A DNA stretch of 64,000 nt from VAZQ01 sp963756715 (GTDB lineage: Bacteria > Pseudomonadota > Alphaproteobacteria > Rhizobiales > Xanthobacteraceae): the NCBI GenBank assembly GCA_963756715.1, contig CAVWOV010000015.1, forward strand, positions 62,001 through 126,000, read 5' to 3'. Within the stretch, counting starts at the first letter, position 1; every line of letters starts with the position of its first letter. The translations under genes were made by a program, and so were the position numbers. Below are positions 27,292 to 36,223 of this stretch, in pieces. Below the pieces are notes generated by a model. That model worked only from the letters and a program-made list of their open reading frames with translations, was not told the DNA's origin and searched no databases.

Positions 27292-28359
27292 TCAAACTTT
27301 CGCGATTACCTCGGCCCAATCCTCCAGCATCGCCATTTCGTGCCCGGTCCGGATATGCATGCCGAATTGACTATAGCCGGCCTGCTTCATCGCCCGCAGG
27401 TCATCCACCAGCGCGGCGCGCGTCCCGGTGAACGTGAACGCGCGGATGATGTCGCCTGAGATGATCTCCTGCTCCTCCGGGCGCAGGAACATCAAATGAC
27501 CGCGATGGTTCGTCAGGTAACGCGCGTCCGGCGGCTGGTAATTACGATAGATCGCCTTATAGGCATCGAACTTCGCCTTGAACTGCGGCGGCGTCGGGAA
27601 GCCGATCGAACCAAGCTCTTCTTCCTCGGCGTTATTATGAAAAACGATTGCGGCCGCGGGGCCAGCCTGCGCCTTGGCCCGCGGGCTGTCGGCAGGCTCA
27701 TCATCGGCCAACACGCAGCCGCCACCGAACGCCGTGGAATAAAGTGTCTGCACATCGTGGCCGGCCGCGATCCACGATTTCTGCATCTCAGCCAGTGCGG
27801 CGTTGGCTGATTGCGCCCCGCGCATCGCGGTGAGCCAGTGAGCGCCGAGCTTGGCAGCCAGTTGCCGTCCACGCGGTCCGAAGGCCGACACATGCAGCGG
27901 AATTGGGTCTTGCAGATTGATCAGTTCGAGTTCCGGATTGAGGAAGCGGATCTTGTGCGGCTTGGCCTCCGCGCGCCATTCGACCGTTTCACCCTTGAGC
28001 AGGCCCCGCACGACGCGGATGTGCTCCTCCAGGCTCTTGAGCGAAAGAGCGCGCAAGCCCATGGTTCTGCGTGCCGTAAACCCGGTTCCGACGCCAAAAT
28101 GAATGCGGCCGGGCGCAAGCGCATTGAGCGAGGCCAGCGCGCTCGCCACCACTGGCGCAATGCGGTTGGAGGGAATGAGGACTCCGGTGCAAAGCTGAAT
28201 GCGCGACGTCTGCAGGGCGGCCGCCGCCATGGCGACGAACATATCCGCATTCAGAAGCTGGGTGTCATAGAACCATGCATGTGTGAAGCCCAGTTCCTCC
28301 GCGCGCTTCGCGACCTTCCAGGAATGGGATGACGTCGCGAGCTGAATGCCGAAGTCCAC
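27292..28359 (-). CDS. LLM-class flavin-dependent oxidoreductase
   Basis: A 355-residue luciferase-like protein starting MDFGIQLATSSHSWKVAKRAEELGFTHAWFYDTQ. RIQLCTGVLIPSNRIAPVVASALASLNALAPGRIHFGVGTGFTARRTMG is the typical strand-3 to strand-5 stretch. Sequence style is nearer to F420/methylene-tetrahydromethanopterin-reductase-like members than to SsuD, so the cofactor may be FMN or F420. It lies 34 bp upstream of the SfnG-like gene and 140 bp after the binding-protein gene, probably in one operon. The substrate is not identifiable. Confidence 0.88.
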   Translation of the reverse strand: MDFGIQLATSSHSWKVAKRAEELGFTHAWFYDTQLLNADMFVAMAAAALQTSRIQLCTGVLIPSNRIAPVVASALASLNALAPGRIHFGVGTGFTARRTMGLRALSLKSLEEHIRVVRGLLKGETVEWRAEAKPHKIRFLNPELELINLQDPIPLHVSAFGPRGRQLAAKLGAHWLTAMRGAQSANAALAEMQKSWIAAGHDVQTLYSTAFGGGCVLADDEPADSPRAKAQAGPAAAIVFHNNAEEEELGSIGFPTPPQFKAKFDAYKAIYRNYQPPDARYLTNHRGHLMFLRPEEQEIISGDIIRAFTFTGTRAALVDDLRAMKQAGYSQFGMHIRTGHEMAMLEDWAEVIAKV

Positions 28360-28499
28360 TAGCCGCCTCCTCGTGTGCCGGTCGCCGCCGCGAAAAGCGG
28401 CGCCGGTCTTTTTGTAGTCGTCATGGATTCAAATCTGGCCGGGTTCCGCGTTGTCGACGGAATCGCCGCATTGGCTATTGTCGGCTATTATCGCCGCCA

Positions 28500-29678
28500 T
28501 CAGTTGAGATTGCAGCCTTTCACCGGGTCCTCGAAATTCGGAAAGGTATCGATCACTTCGAAGACAACGTTGCCGCCTTTTTCCACCGTCTTGACGATGT
28601 AGACATTCATGGTGGCCTGGTGGTTCTTCGCCATCTTCATCGGGCCTCGCGGCCCCGTATAGGCAACCTTCTCAATCGCCGATACCAAGGCCGCTCGGTC
28701 TTTGGTGTCGCCACCTCGCGCCTTGACCGCTTCGAAGATGAAACGCATCGCGTCGTAGCCCATCACCGAGAATTCCTCGGGATCCTCGTTGTATTTCTTC
28801 CGGTAGGCTTCGCGGAACGCATGGTTCACTGGCGTGTCGAGCTCGACCACATAGTTGGATGGCGAGATGACGCCGAGCGCCGCCTTTCCTTGCGCTTTGC
28901 GCAGCAAGGGCGGCGTCAAGCCGATCGGGCCGAACAGCGGAAAATTCGCCTTCATCCCGAACGAATCGTATTGCTTGACGAACGTCAGCGCCTCGGCGGC
29001 GAAATAGACTGCAAAGACGGCGCCAGGATTGGCACTGCGCGCCTGTGAGATATAGGGGCCGTAGTCCTGTGTGCGATTGAACGGCGTATAGGTCTCACCG
29101 ACGATGGTCCCGCCGCCCGCGGTGTAGCCCTTTTTCATGGCCGCCACGTATTCGTGCGGTGCGACGTAGTCCGACGCCAGGACGTACAAATTCTTCGGCG
29201 CGTGTTTAGCCATCCACATCCCGATCGGCTCGGTGATCTGCGAACTCGAATACGAAACGCGGAACACGTAACGGTTGCATTTCGCGCCGCTCAGGACGTC
29301 GGTCGATGCGTTCGAGATCACGAGCGGCACACGCTGCGATGACAGATATGGCGCAACCGCGAGCGCGACGGCCGAATTGATGATACCGGCCATCACGTCG
29401 ACGCGATCCGAGAGCACAAGCTTGCGGGTCTTGGCGAGACCAACGTCCGGCTTGCCCTCCGAATCCTCATGCAACATTTCGATCTTGCGTCCGGCGACCT
29501 CTCCGCCCGCCTCTTCGATGGCGAAGCGCATGCCGTTGAGCTGGCGCTGGCCCAGCACCGCAAACACGCCCGACGTCGGCATCAGAACGCCGATCTTGAG
29601 CGGGTCGGCCGCGCGCGCAGGGGTCGTGGCCAGTGCCGCAATGATTGCGGCGAACGCGCCGACGGCGATTGAACGCAT
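28500..29678 (-). CDS. Liv-type ABC transporter substrate-binding protein
   Basis: A 392-residue periplasmic binding protein (type 1 fold, Leu/Ile/Val family). MRSIAVGAFAAIIAALATTPARA is a Sec signal peptide, followed by DPLKIGVLMPTSGVFAVLGQRQLNGMRFAIEEAGGEVAGRKIEML. The ATG at 29678 has GGGAGGAG upstream; the longer open frame is not used. It would deliver its ligand to the LivHMGF system encoded divergently. As the first gene of a unit with two LLM oxygenases, its ligand is likely the oxygenase substrate rather than an amino acid (inference). Confidence 0.93.
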   Translation of the reverse strand: MRSIAVGAFAAIIAALATTPARAADPLKIGVLMPTSGVFAVLGQRQLNGMRFAIEEAGGEVAGRKIEMLHEDSEGKPDVGLAKTRKLVLSDRVDVMAGIINSAVALAVAPYLSSQRVPLVISNASTDVLSGAKCNRYVFRVSYSSSQITEPIGMWMAKHAPKNLYVLASDYVAPHEYVAAMKKGYTAGGGTIVGETYTPFNRTQDYGPYISQARSANPGAVFAVYFAAEALTFVKQYDSFGMKANFPLFGPIGLTPPLLRKAQGKAALGVISPSNYVVELDTPVNHAFREAYRKKYNEDPEEFSVMGYDAMRFIFEAVKARGGDTKDRAALVSAIEKVAYTGPRGPMKMAKNHQATMNVYIVKTVEKGGNVVFEVIDTFPNFEDPVKGCNLN

Positions 29679-29796
29679 GATGCTCCTCCCGTGTGGTCTT
29701 TGCGTTATTGTGATAAGCTTAGCAGCCTCGCGGCCCGCGCGCCAAGTCTCTGCCCCGCATGCGACCATGCGTCATTGAAGCCGAATACCGACATCA

Positions 29797-29825
29797 CACA
29801 CGTATAGTCTGGACTTTCGCGTGTG
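29797..29825. promoter_or_regulatory. compound palindrome in divergent promoter region
   Basis: CACACG (29797-29802) and CGTGTG (29820-29825) form an outer inverted repeat. Inside it AGTC-TG-GACT (29806-29815) forms a second inverted repeat with nearly the same centre. It lies in the 232 bp gap between the binding-protein gene and the plus-strand LLM/liv operon. That is a natural operator position for a dimeric regulator, but none is encoded alongside. Confidence 0.35.
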
Positions 29826-29910
29826 CCGCGACCGCGGTTGATCGCATCGATCGAGAGTCTGTAAGCTTAAGGGACGTCGTGGGCTCCTCTGGACCAGCCG
29901 GCACCGAGCC

Positions 29911-30970
29911 ATGAGATTCGGAGTTTGGACACCGTTGCCGCATACGATCCGGCCTGAGCCGCGGATGAATGCGGCCATCCGCGAGTCCGGTACCCGCGGC
30001 CTCACGAACGGGCCAGACAAAGCTTTCACGCTTTGCGGTCGAGATGATCACGCGCGCTGAGGAGCTTGGCTTCAAGACCACTCTGCTGGCGGAGCGATGG
30101 ATCGGCACCGATCACCCGGCCTGGATGCTCGCCGCCGCGCTCGCTGCGCTTACCAGCAAAATCGAACTGATGGTGGCGGTCCATCCGGGCATCATCACCC
30201 CACAGGTGGTCGCGAAGTTTACCGCTTCGCTCGACCGGATCAGCGGCGGGCGTGCTGCCGTCAATATCGTCAACGGCTGGTGGAAGGAGGAATTCGAGAA
30301 TTTCGGCCACGCCGGCTGGCCCAAAGACGACGATGCGCGCTACCGGCGGATGGACGAATTCGTGCGCGTCATGCGCGGGCTGTGGAACGAGGACACGTTC
30401 GAATTCCACGGCGAGTTCTATTCGGTTGACCGGCAGGGACTGCCATTGAAATCGATCCAACTACCCAACCCGCCGATCTATGCCGGCAGCCGGCACGAGC
30501 CGGGGAAAGAGGTCATTTCTCGAGAGTGCGATTGCTGGTTCGTTGATTGCCTCGCCGATTATCGGACCTGGGAACAGAATGCCGAACAGGCGGCCGTGAC
30601 GATCACGGACATGAAAATGCGCGCTGCTCGCTACGGCCGCGATCTCGGTTTCGGCATGTCCTGTCACGTAGTCTGCGCTGATTCCAACGCGGAAGCGATA
30701 AGGCTCGCAAACGAACTGGAGGAACACGGCAAAACGAACCGGGTTGCCTTCATTGCCGCCAAGGCGCTCGGACCTGGCCTCGTCGGCACACCCGAGACAA
30801 TCGTGGACCGCGTCGGCCGCTATGAGGCAGCCGGGGTGGGAACGCTCATGCTGCACTTCCACCCGATGATCGAGGGAATGGAACGATTCGCACGCGACAT
30901 CATGCCGCTCGTTGCAAAGCGGGCAGCCAATGATGAACGAGAGCCTGCTACAATGAACTCTCTCTCTTGA
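29911..30970 (+). pseudogene. LLM-class flavin-dependent monooxygenase, frameshifted near N-terminus
   Basis: A third luciferase-like protein, about 352 residues when repaired. Frame one gives MRFGVWTPLPHTIRPEP through TRGLTNGPDKAFT. Frame two continues FAVEMITRAEELGFKTTLLAERWIGTDHPAWML, DRISGGRAAVNIVNGWWKEEFENFG and NPPIYAGSRHEPGKEV. Dropping one C near 30031 joins them. It is of the SsuD/DmoA-like type, which oxygenates with FMNH2. It heads the plus-strand unit with livHMGF. If the insertion is real, a shorter product from an internal start would lack the first barrel strand. Confidence 0.85.
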
Positions 30971-31047
30971 AGTCTGCGTCAAGATCGGCGCCGCCGCATT
31001 GATTAGAGACCAGCGCCAGCTCTTCCTGCAACCGTCCGCCGGATCAA

Positions 31048-31935
31048 ATGCTCCTCAATCCAGAGTTCCTTGCCGAGCAGGTTCTCAATTCCCTGCAGTT
31101 TTCGATGCTGTTGTTCCTGCTCGCGATCGGGTTGTCGGTCGTGTTCGGGCTGATGGACTATCTCAACCTCTCCCACGGCACGATCTACATGTTCGCCGCC
31201 TATGTGGCGTTCAGCATCACCCAGTTGGGCGGCTCGTTCTGGGTGGCACTTGCGCTAGCACCCGTCGCGGCGACGGCCGCCGGCATGGTGCTCTATTTCC
31301 TATTGCTCAAGCGGGCCGAGCGTACCGGCCATCTGACCCAGGTCCTGCTCACCGTGGGCGTGATCTACATGGGCATCGACCTGATCCGTATCGCTTACGG
31401 CGACCTGCCCAAGGGGGTGTCGCAGCCGGCAATCCTCAGCGGCCCGGTCGATCTTTTGGGTATCCTCTATCCAGCCTATCGGCTGTTCATCATCGGGGTG
31501 GGCCTGGTGGTCATGACCGTGCTCTACTTCTTGCTTGAGCGCACGAAGCTTGGCGCACTGGTACGCGCGGGCGTCGATGACCGCGCCACCGCCGAGACAC
31601 TCGGCATCGACATCGCCAAGGTATTCGCACTCGTCTTCGGCATCGGCACGTATCTGGCGGGCGTCGCCGGCGTGGTCGCGGCGCCGATCTTCGGCGTCTA
31701 TCCGGGCATGGACGTGAGCATCATCATCCTGGTGTTGATCGTGGTCGTTGTCGGCGGCCTGGGCAGTCTCAGAGGCGCGATCCTCGGCTCGCTCCTGATC
31801 GGGTTCGCCGACACCTTTGGCAAGCTTCTGCTGCCGCAGTTCGCCATGATGATGATCTATCTGGTCATGGCGCTCGTCCTCATCTTCCGTCCGAGCGGTC
31901 TCATGCCGGCGCGGCGTTTCACGATGTCGGGCTGA
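31048..31935 (+). CDS. livH: branched-chain-type ABC transporter permease LivH
   Basis: A 295-residue inner-membrane permease with about eight helices. Family stretches are LNSLQFSMLLFLLAIGLSVVFGLMDYLNLSHGTIYMFAAYVAF near the N-terminus, VRAGVDDRATAETLGIDIAKVF (the coupling loop for the ATPase) and VVVVGGLGSLRGAILGSLLIGFADTFG. It pairs with LivM to form the channel. It starts 77 bp after the LLM gene in the same direction and belongs to the plus-strand uptake operon. Confidence 0.94.
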   Translation: MLLNPEFLAEQVLNSLQFSMLLFLLAIGLSVVFGLMDYLNLSHGTIYMFAAYVAFSITQLGGSFWVALALAPVAATAAGMVLYFLLLKRAERTGHLTQVLLTVGVIYMGIDLIRIAYGDLPKGVSQPAILSGPVDLLGILYPAYRLFIIGVGLVVMTVLYFLLERTKLGALVRAGVDDRATAETLGIDIAKVFALVFGIGTYLAGVAGVVAAPIFGVYPGMDVSIIILVLIVVVVGGLGSLRGAILGSLLIGFADTFGKLLLPQFAMMMIYLVMALVLIFRPSGLMPARRFTMSG

Positions 31936-31938
31936 GCC

Positions 31939-32919
31939 ATGGTCAGCCGCACGTTCGTCCGACGGTCGATTGGGGTGGCCCTCGTCGTGGTCGCGCTCGT
32001 TGGGCATGGCGTGGCCGGCTTCTTCACCCAGGAACTCATCGCCGAAGCGGCGATTTTGGCCATCCTGGCACTCAGCCTCGATCTCATCGCCAGCGCCGGA
32101 CTGGTGTCTTTTGGACATGCCGGATTGCTCGGCGTTGGCTGCTACGTTTTCGCCGGTCTCACGGTGCTTGCGAGCGGTAGCCCCAACTTTGCCTTCCCGG
32201 CCGCGATCGTTGCCGGCGGGCTGGTGGCCTTCGTGGTCGGTCTTTTTGCCGTGCGCACGGCCGGCGCTTTCTTCATCATGGTCACGCTCGCCACCGCGGA
32301 AATGCTGTACGCCTGGGGCTTCCGCAATAAGGCATACAACGGCGCCGACGGCATGGGTGGCGTTCCGCGACTAGACTTGAGCGCGATCGGGATTGATCTC
32401 AACGATCCAGCGATATTTTCACTTGCCGCGATCATCATCTGCATCGTCATCTGGCTGCTGCTCGAACTCGTCATGTCGTCGCCATTCGGCCGGACGCTGC
32501 ATGCCATCCGGCAAAACCCTGCTCGCGTCGCCGCGCTCGGAGGACGTGTCTATTTCTACAAGCTTGCAGCCTTCACGGCCTCTGGAATGATCGCGGCGCT
32601 CTCAGGAGCGCTCAAGGTCCAACACATTAATTTCATCTCACCGGATCTGGTGAGCTGGTTCGTGTCGGGGGATGTGCTGATCGCGGTCGTCATCGGCGGC
32701 ATCGGCACACTGGTTGGTGGGCCGCTCGGCGCAACACTCCTGGTGATGCTCAAGGAGGCGCTTTCCTCGACATTCGGACATTGGTATTTGTTCCTGGGCA
32801 TGATCTTTGCGGGTGTAGCATTGCTGATGCCAAAGGGCATCGTCGGCTACCTGCTCGACCTTTACGATCATTACAGCCGACGCATCACGGCCTCCGGCAA
32901 TCCGGAGGACGAAGAGTGA
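31939..32919 (+). CDS. livM: branched-chain-type ABC transporter permease LivM
   Basis: A 326-residue permease with about nine helices. LDLIASAGLVSFGHAGLLGVGCY is the LivM N-terminal signature. FGRTLHAIRQNPARVAALGGRVYFYKLAAFTASGMIAALSGAL contains the ATPase-coupling loop, and GGIGTLVGGPLGATLLVMLKEAL follows. It starts three bases after the livH stop, and its own stop overlaps the livG GTG start. Confidence 0.94.
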   Translation: MVSRTFVRRSIGVALVVVALVGHGVAGFFTQELIAEAAILAILALSLDLIASAGLVSFGHAGLLGVGCYVFAGLTVLASGSPNFAFPAAIVAGGLVAFVVGLFAVRTAGAFFIMVTLATAEMLYAWGFRNKAYNGADGMGGVPRLDLSAIGIDLNDPAIFSLAAIIICIVIWLLLELVMSSPFGRTLHAIRQNPARVAALGGRVYFYKLAAFTASGMIAALSGALKVQHINFISPDLVSWFVSGDVLIAVVIGGIGTLVGGPLGATLLVMLKEALSSTFGHWYLFLGMIFAGVALLMPKGIVGYLLDLYDHYSRRITASGNPEDEE

Positions 32920-33686
32920 TCGCGCTCGAAACTCGTTCGCTCAACAAGTCATTCGGCTCGCTGCTCGTCACGCAGGAGGTAAGTCTTGCGTTCGAGAAGG
33001 GTCGGCGCTACGCGATCATCGGCCCCAATGGGGCCGGCAAGACCACCTATTTCAATCTTCTTGCCGGCAACCTTCGGCCGGATTCGGGCGCCGTGCTGTT
33101 CGAAGACCGGGAGGTGACCCGCCTCGACGTTACTGCCCGATCGCGCATTGGTATCGCGCGATCGTTCCAGCGCAACAGCCTGTTCCCCGAGTTCACCGTG
33201 CGCGACAATCTCACGCTCGCTTGCGCGCTGCGGGAGGGCCTGGCGCCGGTCTTCTGGCGGCCGATGGGGCGCCTGACCGCCATGCACGCGGAGGCCGACG
33301 CGATTGCCGAGCGGGTTGGTCTCGCCGATATGCTGGATATTCAGGTTCGCCAGATCAGTTATGGCAGCCAACGCCAGCTCGAGGTCGCGCTCGCGCTCGC
33401 CTGCCAACCGCGCGTGCTCCTGCTCGACGAGCCGACCTCCGGGATGAGCCCGGAGGAAACCGCGCGCATGCACACCCTCATCGCGGACTTGCCGCGCAGC
33501 TTGACCGTCATCGTCATCGAACACGACATGGACATCGTGCTCGATTTCGCCGACCGCATCATCGTGCTCGATTATGGTCGGGTGCTCGAACAGGGCACGC
33601 CCGCCGAAATCCGCAACTCGCAGGTCGTACGCGAGCGCTATCTCGGCGAGCAGGGCTTTGCGCATGATGAAGGGCGTTCATCATGA
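32916..33686 (+). CDS. livG: branched-chain-type ABC transporter ATPase LivG
   Basis: A 256-residue ATPase. Walker A GPNGAGKT, an ABC signature in the variant form ISYGSQRQLEVALALA (ISYG in place of LSGG), and Walker B VLLLDEPTSGMSP with the switch histidine in VIEHDMD are present. The start is GTG at 32916 (MIALETRSLNKSFG), overlapping the livM stop by 4 bp. The protein couples ATP hydrolysis to import on the cytoplasmic side together with LivF. Confidence 0.94.
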   Translation: MIALETRSLNKSFGSLLVTQEVSLAFEKGRRYAIIGPNGAGKTTYFNLLAGNLRPDSGAVLFEDREVTRLDVTARSRIGIARSFQRNSLFPEFTVRDNLTLACALREGLAPVFWRPMGRLTAMHAEADAIAERVGLADMLDIQVRQISYGSQRQLEVALALACQPRVLLLDEPTSGMSPEETARMHTLIADLPRSLTVIVIEHDMDIVLDFADRIIVLDYGRVLEQGTPAEIRNSQVVRERYLGEQGFAHDEGRSS

Positions 33687-34540
33687 GCGATACTTTGCTC
33701 CGCGTCGATAACATCCATACCTATCTCGGCAATTCGCACATCATTCAGGGCGTTTCGCTCGACGTGCCCGCCGGCAAGGTGGTTGCGCTGCTGGGGCGCA
33801 ACGGCGCCGGCAAGACCACGACGCTACGCTCCATCATGCGCATGGTGACGCCCCGGCGCGGTACCGTCACCTTCGAAGGACGCGACATCAGCCGGCTCGC
33901 AACTTTCGAAATCGCTCGCGCCCGCATTGCCTTTGTGCAGGAAACACGCGCAATTCTTCCTTCCCTCACGGTCGAGGAAAATCTTGCCGTCGCGGCACGC
34001 CCAATCGCGGAAGGCGGCTGGACGATCGAACGGATCTTCGACGACTTCTCCAATCTCGCTGCCCGGCGCCGCAACGGCGGCACGCAATTGTCCGGCGGCG
34101 AGCAGCAGATGCTGGCGATTGCGCGCGCACTGGTCGCAAATCCACGTCTTATGCTGCTCGATGAGCCGAGCGAGGGGCTCGCGCCCCTGATCATCCGTCG
34201 GATCGCCGACATCATCCACGGTCTCAAACGCGCTGGCATGACAATGCTGCTGGTCGAGCAGAACTTCGCACTTGCCACGGAGCTTGCCGATCACGTCGTC
34301 GTGCTCGGCAAGGGCCGGGTGCGCTGGACCGGTTCCAGCGAAGAGCTACGCAGGGCCGATAAATTCGGCAGACTTGGCTGGGCGTCTAAGCAACGACCTG
34401 ATCCGACACGGAGAGTCGTGGTCGTTGCTTTTCGCTTTCTGCCGCCGGTCGCCGTTATCCTTGCTTGCCGATCAACTGCACGGCCTCGTCGGAGCGCTTT
34501 GCATCCGCAGCCCAGAATTTGGCGAAATCCGCGGCGTTGA
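33683..34540 (+). CDS. livF: branched-chain-type ABC transporter ATPase LivF (C-terminus altered by frameshift)
   Basis: An ATPase with Walker A GRNGAGKT, signature LSGGEQQMLAIARALV, Walker B LMLLDEPSEGLAP and VEQN at the switch region. As written it runs to 285 residues, about 50 longer than usual, and overlaps the convergent Bug gene. Adding one base near 34366-34368 gives the normal LivF end DKF-x-QTWLGV with a stop at 34387-34389, directly on a strong terminator hairpin. So the true end is very likely 34389 and the extra tail an artefact of a one-base loss. It overlaps livG by 4 bp. Confidence 0.9.
   Translation: MSDTLLRVDNIHTYLGNSHIIQGVSLDVPAGKVVALLGRNGAGKTTTLRSIMRMVTPRRGTVTFEGRDISRLATFEIARARIAFVQETRAILPSLTVEENLAVAARPIAEGGWTIERIFDDFSNLAARRRNGGTQLSGGEQQMLAIARALVANPRLMLLDEPSEGLAPLIIRRIADIIHGLKRAGMTMLLVEQNFALATELADHVVVLGKGRVRWTGSSEELRRADKFGRLGWASKQRPDPTRRVVVVAFRFLPPVAVILACRSTARPRRSALHPQPRIWRNPRR
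34388..34433 (+). terminator. rho-independent terminator of the liv operon
   Basis: AAGCAACGACC (34388-34398) pairs perfectly with GGTCGTTGCTT (34420-34430) over 11 bp, followed by more T (TTTTC). It begins on the inferred LivF stop codon at 34387-34389, which supports the repaired reading frame. Confidence 0.75.
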
Positions 34541-35435
34541 GATAGGCAAACTCCTGGCCAAGGCCGCTGACGACTTTCTTGAACACATCGGAGGCCGCGG
34601 CTTTATCAAGGGCGGCGCTGAGCGTTGCGACGACCGGTCCCGGCGTTCCCTTTGGCGCGAAGATACCGACCCAGAGGTAATATTCGGCGTCGTAGCCAAG
34701 CTCTTTCAAAGTCGGAACATCCGGCAGGACTTTCGAGCGCGTTCCGCCGAATGATGCCAATGCGCGCAGCTTACCCGCCTTGATGTGCTGAAGCGTCGCC
34801 GAAACGGTTTGCACGCTGGCCTGCGCGTTATTGCCGAGAACGGCGGTGACCGCCGGTCCGCCGCCATTGGTCGGCAAGTGGCGGAGCTTCGGAATGCCCG
34901 TGGCCTTTTCGAAAATAGCGACCGGCAGATGAGTGGCGCCGTACAGGCCGCCCGAACTATAGACGATCTCCTGGGGGCGCTTCTTGGCGTCATCGATGAA
35001 TTCCTTCAACGTCTTGTAAGGCTGCTTGGCATTAACGACAAGCAGCACCGGGTCGGCGATCAGCCGTCCCAATGGGATGAAATCGGCGCGAGTGGTCTTC
35101 GGTTGCCGGCCGAACAGCTTGTCGACCTCGGCATAACCGGAGATTCCATTGTTGTGCGACAGCAGCGTGTAGCCGTCCGGTTTGGCCGAAGCCGCAACCT
35201 GCGCGCCGACCTGGCCTCCGGCGCCGGCCTTGGTCTCGACCACGACCGGCTGCTTGAGAACGGCTTCGAGCGCCGTCGCAATTGGCCGTGTGACGATATC
35301 GTTAGCGCCGCCGGGCGGGAACGCATTGATGATCGTAATCGCGTGCGAGGGAAACGCCGCTTGCGCGAATGCCGGTCCGGACGCGAATGCTGCGGCGGAA
35401 GCTACCGTACCGATGACGAAATTGCGGCGATCCAT
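34455..35435 (-). CDS. Bug/TctC-family tripartite tricarboxylate transporter substrate-binding protein
   Basis: A 326-residue periplasmic protein. MDRRNFVIGTVASAAAFASGPAFAQA is a leader with a twin-arginine-like RRNF, and GGAGG sits six bases before this ATG. The Bug pattern follows: ITIINAFPPGGANDIVTRPIATALEAVL, VVVETKAGAGGQVGAQVAASAKPDGYTLL and YSSGGLYGATHLPV. It binds a carboxylate or similar small ligand. No TctAB partner is adjacent, so it may share the TctBA set 1.5 kb away or act as a sensor. Confidence 0.9.
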   Translation of the reverse strand: MDRRNFVIGTVASAAAFASGPAFAQAAFPSHAITIINAFPPGGANDIVTRPIATALEAVLKQPVVVETKAGAGGQVGAQVAASAKPDGYTLLSHNNGISGYAEVDKLFGRQPKTTRADFIPLGRLIADPVLLVVNAKQPYKTLKEFIDDAKKRPQEIVYSSGGLYGATHLPVAIFEKATGIPKLRHLPTNGGGPAVTAVLGNNAQASVQTVSATLQHIKAGKLRALASFGGTRSKVLPDVPTLKELGYDAEYYLWVGIFAPKGTPGPVVATLSAALDKAAASDVFKKVVSGLGQEFAYLNAADFAKFWAADAKRSDEAVQLIGKQG

Positions 35436-35795
35436 GTTATCCTCCATGCGCTTTTTGATCCGGCGTTGGCCGGTTGGCTTCCGATTAGTCCGAAATTCGT
35501 GCCGTGCGAATTCTGCAAGTTAGCAGACAGTTTCTGCCCTGTGTGTCGCGAATTGTGGCCTTGGGTGTAGTCAAATCTTTGAACCACACAAAGTGAAGAT
35601 TCCGTCAGAAAGGCGTTCTGGCCCCCTTCGCCCGCCTCCTATCCCACGACCCGCCCCAGCCGACATCGCGCCAGGAACCGGCGCCAGTTGCCCTGCCCCA
35701 CAAAGGGAACACGCTGTGCCGATCCGCGTTATCAATACGCACAATCACGTTTTCTGCTGCTCAATATGAGCATCGGGCTCGTCTTGGAGATCGCG
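35436..35795. other. 360 bp intergenic region
   Basis: It lies between the minus-strand Bug gene and a small plus-strand reading frame, so it should hold both promoters. Composition is somewhat less GC-rich around 35500-35600. I see no convincing -35/-10 pair, RNA gene or long repeat. Confidence 0.4.
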
Positions 35796-36032
35796 ATGGC
35801 GGACCACATTGCAGTCATAATCGAAGCTATCCGCCGCACGCAAGCAAAGGTGGCGTATTATCTTGAGCCGGGGCGCGATCAGCGCCAAGGATTGCAAGAA
35901 ATCGGCGCCATCGTGGAGGACCAGCAGTTGCTCTTGGTATTAAGAGCTGTTGCGCCTCAAGATCAAAATCCGTCCCTGGTTCCAGATGAACCAACCGAGG
36001 ACGTCGCCCCTGCACCACCGCTATCGCGTTAA
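35796..36032 (+). CDS. hypothetical small protein
   Basis: A possible 78-residue protein beginning MADHIAVIIEAIRRTQAKVAYYLEPGRDQ and ending with an acidic proline-rich tail (DEPTEDVAPAPPLSR). The helix-rich first half looks protein-like, and GGAG lies about eight bases before the ATG. No family is recognised. The frame stays open upstream to 35688, so the start is not certain. It could be a chance frame. Confidence 0.4.
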   Translation: MADHIAVIIEAIRRTQAKVAYYLEPGRDQRQGLQEIGAIVEDQQLLLVLRAVAPQDQNPSLVPDEPTEDVAPAPPLSR

Positions 36033-36223
36033 CGGAGCGTACGCGCTAACGCAGCGTAAGCGTATCCCGCGATCAATTCTCCTTACAGTCAACGTACACT
36101 GTTGACCGGTTCCCTGCGGAACGTAGTGGGACTGTCGGAGTTTTATAATTGTAACTGGCGCCGCTGACCCGCGCGCCTGCCTTCCCGAACGAACTCCCAC
36201 GCCCACTCCCGAGAGGTCTAGTC

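Noticed and set aside
31300..32118. 272-codon minus-strand frame opposite livH and livM
   Set aside because: Shadow of strongly supported permease genes; histidine- and aspartate-rich low-complexity product.
36033..36223. GCGTTAACGGAGCGTAC / GCGCTAACGCAGCGTAAG look-alike repeat before the RlpA-like gene
   Set aside because: The two units match only partly and only twice; too short and degenerate to call.
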